From assembly GCA_003260075.1 (NCBI GenBank), contig QLIY01000316.1:95666-159665 (forward strand): DNA of 64,000 nt. The letters are read 5' to 3'. A model generated the notes under the pieces. That model did not search any database. It saw only the letters and a list, made by a program, of their open reading frames with translations, and was not told where the DNA came from. How positions within the stretch are numbered: the first letter of the stretch is position 1; each line of letters begins with the position of its first letter. Below, piece by piece: positions 36,485 through 46,500 of this stretch. This DNA is from Phallusia mammillata. Lineage: Eukaryota; Chordata; Ascidiacea; Phlebobranchia; Ascidiidae. The translations under genes and the position numbers were made by a program.

Positions 36485-39400
36485 TTATTTTGCTTCTTCA
36501 TCATTCTTGTAATGTGACAAAACCCTAGCGCTCGGGTCATCACATTCAATCCACTTTGGCATCCATTGATAAGGAATAAGCTTTGCAAGCTTTGATCCAA
36601 ATCTGTTCTCAAATACGGATCTGTAATAATATGCTTCCTTGCTTCTTGGTGTGTTGTGTGGAAAGGTTTGGGCAGCGTTCTCCATTTGTTCATCAGTCAC
36701 CTTGTAAAATCATTGATTTTATTAAAGGTTTTGTGCACTTTTTTGTGACATACTTCTTTTTTAAATCGTTGCTACGTCCCTGCTCCAGTCATTTTGACTG
36801 ATAACGACCTTTGATATCTTATACTGGCAGAGACAGTGAAAAAAATCAGAAAAAAAGCGTTTATTGATCATCTACTTTTTAGGTTTGCTTTAAGTTGTCC
36901 ACTTGTCATAGTCTGCATACCTAAATACTATTTCACGCATTTCTAACCTTATCTTCGATGTGGTCCTGAAGGATTTCGTACCACGATTTCTTTCTTGAAG
37001 ACACACCGTCACTAAACGCTTCTTTGCTTCTCCATAAGATTTCATTGAGAAGTAAACCAGTTCCATCGAAGGCCGAACGTACCAAGTGTTTTTCCATTCC
37101 ATCCTAACAGTTTCATTGATTTAATTTCATGACAAACAGTAAGTCATTCGTCCTCGAGTTTTTAAGATATATACGAACATATATTACGCTCCACATTTAT
37201 AATTGCGGACAATTTTCAACAAACGATGCACCCGCATATAGTGTAACCAATATGCATTGTACACGATGTTATTGAATAGGAAGTGTTTTTCATACACCTT
37301 TACCTTGGGCATTCTCATATCTGCCGGTAGTGATAAGAAATACGAAGTAAATGCGTGATCAAGAAACGGAGCTCGGACTTCCAAACCATGTGATGCCGTA
37401 CTTCGGTCCGTTCGCAAAACGTCGTACATGTACAAGTCCGTCAATAAACGTCTTTAAATACGAGAAAGTCGTGGGTTACAACTATTTCTGTTTTAAAATA
37501 AAACCATGAAAATATCACTCTTACTTGCTCTCTTTGTCGCCCTCTTCCGGCGACGGTTGTTTATGGAAATAAATGTAGCCTTGTGCAAGCTCGTCGGCGC
37601 CCTCTCCTGACATAATTACAATCGTGTCGGTCTCGTTGCTGATGTACTTAGCCAGTAAATACATTGCTGCAGGAAAAATCACCACGGTATTATTTTTTGT
37701 CATGTTCGTTGACAGTCAAGTTTCTTACGCGTCGACGCTCTCACGGTCGTGACGTCATAGCTCTCCAGCGCATAGATGACGTCATCAACAGCTTGTAGAC
37801 CCTCATCTTCTGTGATGGTTACTTCGTGGTGTTCGCTTCCTATGTGAGCAGCCACCTAAGTGCATAAATATTGTGTAAAAATAGCTGTAAGAAAGACCAC
37901 AAAGCCACTATTTGGGTTTGATTTTTTTTTGTTATAATGTGGGGCCGTGGTATATATGCATTGACGTTTTACCTTTCTTGCGGCAATAACATCAGGGCTT
38001 TGTCCCATTCCGATAGAAAACGTAGGAAGTTTTAGTGAGGAATTTTCCTTTTTAATTTCTCCTGCAGCGATAGCAGCGACCAATGACGAATCCAAACCAC
38101 CTGGTGATAAAAAATACGTGAAGAAATTGTCAACCAAGTTCTTCTGAGCGTCCTTTTAAAAAATGTGGCACTGTAACGCTTTTACGAAGTTCGTGTGTTA
38201 AAGAAAACAATGGTGTAAATTTTTCATAAGATGCCAAGGGGTCTACAATAATGCAAGCATTACCCGATAAAAGACTTCCAAGTTTTCTCGAAGACATCAG
38301 ACGTTTTTTGACGGCGCTGCAAAATAATGTCCGAATATTTTTCTTCACTGTTTCGCAATCGAAACCTGAAATAACAACAAAAATCAGTAAAAGATGGCTT
38401 GTATTTCATATAAGCTTCTACAAATTAACCATTAGGATGGTTGCAATCTTTTGCTCTGGTCGTGTTTGATGCAGTCGCCAATTATGTTATACTATTTTGG
38501 TTGGAACCATAAAGCTAAGCTATTTTTGCTTTGAAAACATCTTAATTGAACCAACCTTTTTCAAGTTGTATTCTCTGATACTTCCAGTGCAGTGGGTCGT
38601 CAACAAAGGAATGGAACTGTTTCTTTGTCTCCAAGCTCAATTTTCCATCTTTTGATACGTCATAGACGTTGTAATGAGCAGGGGGGAATGGCTCGAAAAA
38701 TTGTTGCACGCCATTTTGGCCCTTCGTGATGTCAATCAGCCCTAAATATACATATATTTTTATCAATGTCACAGTTTGGAACAATAAGCAACGAACATCT
38801 AAGGATTTAACGTCGCAAATAAAATCAAAACTAAAAAAGGCATACCCTTGGCTTCAGAGCAGGCACCAATTTGTCCAGTCGTTGTAGCGAAATAGAACAT
38901 TGGTCTGACGCCATACGTATCACGTGCAAGCATTACTTTGCGCCTCCTGCTGTCGACAATTATGATTGCAAAAACTCCATCTAACAAGGCGCACGTTTTC
39001 TTCAAAGCAAAAGTTAGGTTAGGTGTATCTGCTTCCTGAACGAAAACCCAATTGCACCCAAACCATCACCAAGTCGCAAATAGCTGTGCAAAGATTGGCA
39101 CAGAGTGAAAAAAAACTGGAACTGTTCATTTTTAAGTTATTGGTTAACCCGTTTGTATGAGTTCGAATATATGAAAAGGTTAGCATACTTACTTCAATAC
39201 CAAACTTGTTGTAGAGGTGAAGAATTATTTCGCAATCCGATTCCGTCTCGTAATCAAAACCGAATTCCTCTGTCAACTGCAAAAATAGCAACAATATAAG
39301 TAAAGCACCAATTATTCCCCAAATTAAACTTCAAAGTAAAGCTTTTTAGTGCAACGACCACTTTAAGAAGATAACAATCATAGCTCTGGGTCGCCATAAA

Positions 39401-40033
39401 GCAGGGACTTAATCCTTACCAAATAATAAAACGCAATTCTCACATTTATACTGTAAATATAAAACGTACTCGTTTGTAGTTGTAGATTTCTCCGTTGCAT
39501 AGCAAAGTAAGGTGCGGGTAGGCCTCTATTCTCATTGGCTGTAAAGAAATGCATGATACAGGATGAGTGCTCCAAGCTGTAGAAAGCTTGACTACAGTGC
39601 TTAAAACAGTAGCAACAATCAAAAATAAATAAATCTTACAACAGGTTTTCAAAATGGCGCAAAAATACCACCTGCGGGGGAAAAACCCAAGATAGAAATC
39701 ATGCGCTTAAATTTTATTCGCAGTTAATACAACAATCACAGTATTAAGGTGCGGTTTTCTGCTGGAATTTACGTGCCAATTTGGTGATTAACCTTTAACC
39801 CTCAAATTGTTATAATGAGCAGATTGTACTTGTAATAATTACATAAGTAATACCTGCATGCCGTTGACACCACCTACTATAGCAAGTCGGTAAAATGCCA
39901 CGGTGCACGTTTTCATCGAGCTGACATTTTGTAGCTGGAAGTTATCCGGTCCTCGGTGAGCGATTTTGAATCCACTTGTGAAAAGGTCAACTTCACTGGG
40001 GTCAAAACCGAATATACCCCAAATTCCACACAT
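36485..40033 (-). CDS. ASNS: Asparagine synthetase (glutamine-hydrolysing), copy 1
   Basis: Makes asparagine from aspartate, ATP and glutamine in the cytosol. Exons on the minus strand: 40033-39854, 39538-39470, 39276-39193, 38999-38846, 38741-38556, 38365-38264, 38100-37973, 37855-37729, 37666-37525, 37451-37304, 37103-36948, 36700-36485. They sum to 1692 nt, 563 aa; human ASNS has 561. The protein starts MCGIWGIFG, so Cys2, the glutaminase nucleophile, is exposed after Met removal. [12 protein letters not shown] ([10 protein letters not shown]) and [10 protein letters not shown] blocks complete the amidotransferase domain. The ATP pyrophosphatase loop SGGLDSS (near residue 258) is split between exons 6 and 7. 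[16 protein letters not shown] and [16 protein letters not shown] mark the synthetase domain. The C-terminus is [17 protein letters not shown]. All key residues are present. Confidence 0.97.
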
Positions 40034-42780
40034 GGTTTTAAAATGTATTATACTAAACTAAAAAAGTCCGAAAACAGTACTGCGCGATAAAATAATTTTC
40101 ATTTGAATATATCGACCTGTATTTTTATGTTGTTTACTGGTCTGTAACTTCCATTTTTAATTCTAACTCTTTGTTTGTTTTATCATTCTCTCCTTAAGTT
40201 TATTACAAAGTTAGACAGGTCGCTTCAAGTCAAGTAACATGACCATAATTTTGATGGTACTTCCTCTTTGTGACTGTTCCACGTTTGCGACGTGGTTTTC
40301 AGTTGATTTACACGTACACGTCATATTCAAAACAATACACGCCCAAACGGATACAATACCAGCATAATACATGGTACCACTTGTACGTTTCGCTTCAGCT
40401 TATAGATGGTTGACATTTAGTTACACACGATTTAAAGGACAATAACTATTAGATAACCTGTTTTAATTGTAATTTCCCCGAGCAAACAAGACTGGATATA
40501 GGGCGCTACAAACCTACATACTCCTAGCATTACCCATTACAATAAGCACTTACATTCTAACTCTATACTGTTATCAAACTAAAACATAACTGAATAAACT
40601 TATATTGTTTTAATCATCATAAACCATGAGATGTAACACCTTGTACTAGTGAACCCATTGAGTTAATGTTTTTTTACATATAAGCCTCTGGGCGCTTATT
40701 CTCTATTGCGTCAGCGACGCCGCCGGGCCACCACGTCACAGACAACCAAGCGCCGTGTGAAAACTGTAGACGTAACACCGGATAAAAGAACAATGGGAAT
40801 GTTTCCGACAAAGATTGCGTTTTAAAGCTACTAAAATCATCATATTAGGCCCTAGTTTATGCCATGTACACATCGTATTTCGATACAGTCTATTTAACAG
40901 ACCTGCTTGTTGTAAATAACAGGAATAACGATTGAATGTAGACTTTGATCCGATCAACATGTTTTTATTTCGCTGCGACAGCAGTTAAGGTGTGCAGAAA
41001 TAGTAATCATGAAACGATCAAACCATCTGTGAACTGTTGATTGCCTGGACTTTAATACGTTTTGTGCCCCCAGTTGCCACGCAACATGTTCCAAACACTC
41101 GTAGTGGTTTACTTTAGTTTTTCAAAATCAGTTTTATTGACTAGAGACAAGTATTGGCACGGGCAGAAAAATTCAAAGTCGAATCAAATTTTGACACATA
41201 CATACATACATACTTACGTGGGTGTGTTACGATATAATGTAATGATGTGCATTTAGGCATAAATTGTATTGCGTTGTATAAAACCTTCAACACTCAACGA
41301 CATAAAAGCCACGCGCCCATCACGCATTTGTCACGTGTACGACGTTAGGTAGACTTCGTTATATTCGCTTGGTTGGACATTTACTTTGGCTTTGGTTTTC
41401 TTTGCTTTACTTCTTAGAACATAATACTTTTTCGATCATCAGTTTTTTGACAACGTGTTAATTTTGGGGTATGTTGGTTGGTTAGTTGGACCCCTTCTAT
41501 TCGTGCTGGCATTCATGGACAAAAGCGTTTTGTGCTAATCAAGACTAGTGGCCCAAAGGCCTTTGTCTGGTTTTGTGGCATGTGGTTGTTTTGCCAGTAG
41601 TTCTGGTTTGAAAGGTCGCAGTGATAAAACGTTGAATCATCACGCAGCCAAATTATTATCAAGATATAATAAAGGCAAGTTACAAGAACCGCTACCTGAT
41701 GGTGACACAATGTTTACCCAATGCACTAATTTTACTGTAGTCAATAACTGCAACTTTAGCTTTGACAAACGTGAAAAACAGCACGCACCTTAGGTGAAAA
41801 TTCCGCCGATAAACCGCATCATAACATTGACGTCAGGTATGTTATGATTTCATTTTTACGTGCCCAGTTAGCGTTTCTCCTAAGTATCTTCAAATGTCGT
41901 CTATTTCTATTTTTTCGTGCCTGACCCACAAAGGAACAATTGAAATCTGATCTATTTCTAATCTAAGACTGATGTATCCTAGAACACGTGCTATGCATTA
42001 TTATTTAAATGACTGCGCGGTCTTCTAATCGTTAAAACACTGGCGAACGATAAAAATAAAGTGCTTTTACGAGTCTAATATTTAAAGTAAAAAAATAAAA
42101 CTGATATATTTGCCAAACCTACGAGAATAATCTATGTTAATATATTTTTTACTGGCTTTGAAGTACAAGTATACATAGAGGACTTTTAATCCGACTATAA
42201 GTTCTGATACAAGTAATTTTATTTACAATATTATGTTTGAACAAGGGTTACTTGAACAAGTACCAAGTCACAATTTGAATACTAATCACTCCCACCAGCA
42301 GGTGATTAAATTTTACACTAATGTTTGTTTTTACATCGACATCTAAACTATCCATCCTTGTCATGTTAACTGTTTGTAGGCAGACGAAGATTCTTAAATA
42401 TTAACTTTATTGTTTATAAAGATTTATACACTTGAAGCACGTCGTTTTGCACGCTTGGTTGAAACTGCAAAACTGTTTCTTTAACGACCCCGGTATACTT
42501 GTCTGTGAATATTTTTGAAATATTAGTATAAGCCCACACCTTTTATTTTTTTATAATATCTACTTATTAAAATACAATCCATGTATATACACTTATCTTG
42601 TCATCGTTTAAAACTTTATCGCATCAGTATCACCCTCAGGATTTCACAACACATGCACACTTAATTGTTTTGTTTTCCACCAGCTGATATAACAAGGTAC
42701 TTGACAAGTGTTAGTCCGGAACTTACGTAAGACCAGCTTTTTGTGTTTGTAATCTAAAGCCAATGATGACGTTTTTGTAA
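40034..42780. other. Spacer between the two asparagine synthetase genes
   Basis: This is the 5' flank of copy 1 and beyond. No convincing gene is found. A short (cata)n tract lies at about 41194-41213. An open frame at 41548-41793 without an ATG start is discussed among the findings. Confidence 0.5.
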
Positions 42781-42783
42781 AAG

Positions 42784-43065
42784 CATAGAGCCAATAAATG
42801 ATAAGCTGCAGATAGTGCACACTGTTTCGACCTATAAGGTCTCATCAGTGCAGCTGGTGACGAGAGATCGGCCGCATTGGCTAGTGTAGCCATTCAACGG
42901 CACTCCAGTTTGTTGGGAGCACAGGGTACAACCCCATGCATCACCTAGTCTGTGCGATGCCACAACTGGACATACAGCACAGATGAAACTGGCTCACAAT
43001 GGCCAAGCAACTGCTTGGGAACCACAGTGAAGTCGGCTCAGTGTCACAGTATCAATGTAAAAGCA
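42784..43065 (-). mobile_element. Hammerhead repeat monomer, left arm of an inverted pair
   Basis: A non-coding unit of about 260 bp reads on the minus strand from tatgcttttacattgatac to a terminal hammerhead (42806-42853). It forms an inverted repeat with 43183-43444, separated by about 117 bp. Its hammerhead has ATC instead of GTC at the cleavage triplet, which breaks one helix III pair. Confidence 0.8.
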
Positions 43066-43114
43066 TAGAGACAAAATGCTACACTAGCCAATGCGGCCGA
43101 TCTCTCGTCACCAG

Positions 43115-43162
43115 CTGCACTGATGAGACCTTATAGGTCGAAACAGTGTGCACTGTCTGCAG
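43115..43162 (+). ncRNA. Type I hammerhead ribozyme, perfect core (upstream copy)
   Basis: Helix I CTGCA (43115-43119) pairs with TGCAG (43158-43162). Core CTGATGA is at 43120-43126. Helix II is GACCT-TAT-AGGTC (43127-43139). GAA is at 43140-43142. Helix III is ACAGTG-TG-CACTGT (43143-43156). Predicted cleavage follows C at 43157 in a GTC triplet. Every invariant hammerhead position is met, and helices II and III are fully paired. Only helix I is open to the flanks, so it is type I. The very short helix III with a 2-nt loop is as in animal retrozymes and Penelope-like elements, which often cut as dimers. Confidence 0.9.
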
Positions 43163-43444
43163 CTTATCATTTATTGGCTCTATATGCTTTTACATTGATA
43201 CTGTGACACTGAGCCGACTTCACTGTGGTTCCCAAGCAGTTGCTTGGCCATTGTGAGCCAGTTTCATCTGTGCTGTATGTCCAGTTGTGGCATCGCACAG
43301 ACTAGGTGATGCATGGGGTTGTACCCTGTGCTCCCAACAAACTGGAGTGCCGTTGAATGGCTACACTAGCCAATGCGGCCGATCTCTCGTCACCAGCTGC
43401 ACTGATGAGACCTTATAGGTCGAAACAGTGTGCACTGTCTGCAG
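43158..43444 (+). mobile_element. Retrozyme-like unit, 282 nt between two hammerhead cleavage sites
   Basis: From the predicted cut after 43157 to the next after 43439 is exactly 282 nt. The unit has no reading frame of note. It begins tgcagcttatcatttattgg and ends in the second ribozyme. Related copies or pieces lie at 46313-46530, 49012-49236, 54884-55160, 59291-59325 and 61421-61610. Known animal retrozymes are non-coding units of a few hundred nucleotides bounded by type I hammerheads and yield circular RNAs. Membership here is inferred from this architecture. Confidence 0.8.
43397..43444 (+). ncRNA. Type I hammerhead ribozyme, perfect core (downstream copy)
   Basis: Same 48-nt ribozyme as at 43115: helix I 43397-43401 with 43440-43444, core CTGATGA 43402-43408, helix II 43409-43421, GAA 43422-43424, helix III 43425-43438, cleavage after C 43439. 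Sequence identity to the upstream copy is complete across the motif. Confidence 0.9.
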
Positions 43445-43505
43445 CTTAATGATGACGTTGTTTTGAAAGGAAGGTCATTTTAACGTCATATAGCTTAACA
43501 AGTGC

Positions 43506-46500
43506 CTAAATACGTATTAGTGTGTTATCTTTCGAGTCTTCGTCATTTTTATAATGGGATAGCACTCTTGCGCTTGGGTCATTTGGATCACTGGATTCGA
43601 TCCATTTTGGCATCCACTGATAAGGAATGAGCGTTGCAAGCTCAGAGCCAAATCTTTCTTCAAACACCGATCTGTAGTAATATGCTTCCTTGCTTTTTGG
43701 TGTCACATGAGGAAATATTTCAGCAGCATTTAACAATTGCTCATCAGTCACCTGCAAATAAAATAGTTTCTTGAAACACTATTAGCCTAATTATTTTTAA
43801 TTGTTATTTAATGATCAGAATGTTCAATATTACCCCCTTTAAACGACATGCCTATGATAGTCTTGACAAACTACATAAAAATTCTTGACAAACTACATGA
43901 AACTACCTTTGATGTAATTACCACAACTAAATTGTTTGCCATAAAATTACCACAATGAAAATACCTGCTTCGAATTTTTTTGCAATCCAATTACCACGAT
44001 CAAAATACTAAAAAATTACCACGAAGAAAAGATCCTGTCATAAAAATACCGGCAATTGAATTACCACGATGAGCCTACCAGGATAAAACGGTTGCGATGA
44101 AATTACTTGCGATAAAATTATTGGCAATGAAACAAACACCAGGAAGTTGAAAAAAACTACCACGATGAAAAAGCTGCGTTAAAAACACCACTGTGTTGAA
44201 ACGATAAAACTACTTTGTTATGGGCTAAAAACAACGACTACTTGCCCAAATATATTATTAACATCAAATTTCACCTTATTCTCAATGTGATCCTGAAGAA
44301 TCTTATACCAAGATTTCTTACTGGATGCCATTCCGTCACTAAAACCTTCTTTTCTTCTCCACAAAATCTCATCAGGTATCAACTCAGCTCCGTCGAATGC
44401 TGAGCGTACGAGATGCTTTTCCAATCCGTTCTGCATATGTTGTAAGCAGTTTCAAACAATTAAACTGAAGATCTTTTCGTTGCAAACTAATTTCTTGAAC
44501 TTTTTCTGTATGTCCCTCTAAACCAGTGGTTCCCAACCTTTGGTGGACCGTGGCCCCCTAAAAGTCACTTTTTGGCCTCGTGGCCCCTTTAAGTAACCCT
44601 GAAGGACCTGTGGCCCCCTTGACTTTAAACAGGTCAAATAGAGTAACCAATTTCGGCTTTAAACAGGTCGAATAGAGTAACCAAGAATCCGCAATCGTGA
44701 TAAGCCTCACTGTCGACAAACAGTATGTGAAATAGTCGATTGAATTAGGGAATAAAGTTAAAAAGAAAAGGGGGGGGGGTCTAAACCATTAGTTAAAGGC
44801 CACCCTTAGAGCATTTGATAGTGGCCATTTGTGCTTACTTTGAGGGAAGTTGTTCTTACTTTGTAAACCCCTCGTTTAGAAAGACTTTAATCTGTATTGC
44901 TATTTTATTGTGTCAATTTGTAGAGATTTTAATTCGCATGCAATTCTGAGATGCGTTTTAATAGGCAGTTTCGATTCTAAAAAACAAGTCAACTAGACCA
45001 GTGGTTCTCAACCCCCGGTCCGCGGACCGGTGCTGGTTCGCGTCAACTTTCCTGCCGGTCCGCCAAATATATTACGATTTTATAACTCAATTGCAAAATG
45101 CAAATTGAAGGCAGAGAAATCGTGTGGAAGTAAACGCTCTACTTCCTTGCAGAAATTTTATTAAACCGCGTTTAACACGTATAATATCCAACAGACATAC
45201 TTCTTTTGAATTGCATATTTTTGTCGGGATTACATTTTGGGTTGATTTTGAAAGCCCACTGGCCCGCAAAATTCGTTTTGAAAGTTTACCGGTCCGCAAA
45301 CTAAAAAGGTTGAGAACCACTGAACTAGACAGTGTTTTATTAGATTCTAGCAACTGGAAATTAAATTTGTTGCAAAAGTGAATGAAAACACGATGAAGAT
45401 TTCGTATTTTTTGACTTGCGATAAAGCCCTTTTTAAAACACTTTAGAAACGCTGGGATTTAAGAAACAAACTGTTGTTCATAGTTTCACAAAATACGCCT
45501 TTACCTTGGGCATTCTCATTTCCGGCGGCAGTGATAAGAAATACGAAGTAAATGCGTGATCAAGAAATGGGACTCGAACTTCTAAACCATGTGATGCCGT
45601 ACTTCGGTCCGTACGCAACACGTCGTACAAGTACAGATCTTTCAGAATGCGTCTAAAAAACAAGGCATTCATCTGGTGTGTTTTTCTTAAGCCGATTGGA
45701 CTATGTTGCAATTTATTTTGCGGGACTGACATAAACCGGGATTCAAATAAACGTTTTGAAGGTTAACTGTTTTTTTTGCATTTTAAATACACTAAGCTTT
45801 AACATACATATAACTTTTGAATTTCGTGACAACTTTTTTACAGTGAAACAACTATTTTAATAAGCTACACACTGAGAAAGTATACTATGTACGTAAAAAG
45901 AAAACAGAAAAAAGCCGAAATTTACTTGCTTTCTTTGTCGCCCTCTTCCGGCGACGGTTGTTTGTGGAAATAAATATATCCCTGTGCCAGCTCGTCGGCG
46001 CCCTCTCCCGACATAAGCACAATTGTTTCAGTTTTATTTTTAATGTAGTTCGCCAGGAGATACATTGCTGTGTGATAAAAAAACAGAGTTATTCGACACA
46101 ACGATTGGTTCAGTTTGATTTACTGAATCACCACATACGGACTGAAGCTCTCACGGTTATGATGTCATAGCTCTCAATCGCGTAAATTACGTCATTTACA
46201 GCTTGAAGTGCTTCTTCAGGACTGACAATTACCTCGTGGTGTATGCTTCCAATGCACGCCGATACCTGTTTTGCATAAAAATGTGAATTTAAAATTCAGT
46301 ACATTTAGTAAGATGCAGACAGTGCACAATGTTTCGTCCTATAAGGTCTCATCGGTGCAGCTGGTGGCAAGAGATTTAGCTAGTGTAACCAACTAATGGC
46401 ACTCCAGTTTGTTGGAAGTAACAGACAGAAAAGCTATACTTCGACCAATTCGACTCGATGCCACAACTGGGTACAAACCACAGTGGAAACTTTATAGTCT

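Noticed and set aside
42784-43444. Possible CRISPR or satellite array
   Set aside because: Only one tandem spacing (282 nt) and inverted copies are present. The repeated motif folds as a hammerhead, and the organism is eukaryotic.
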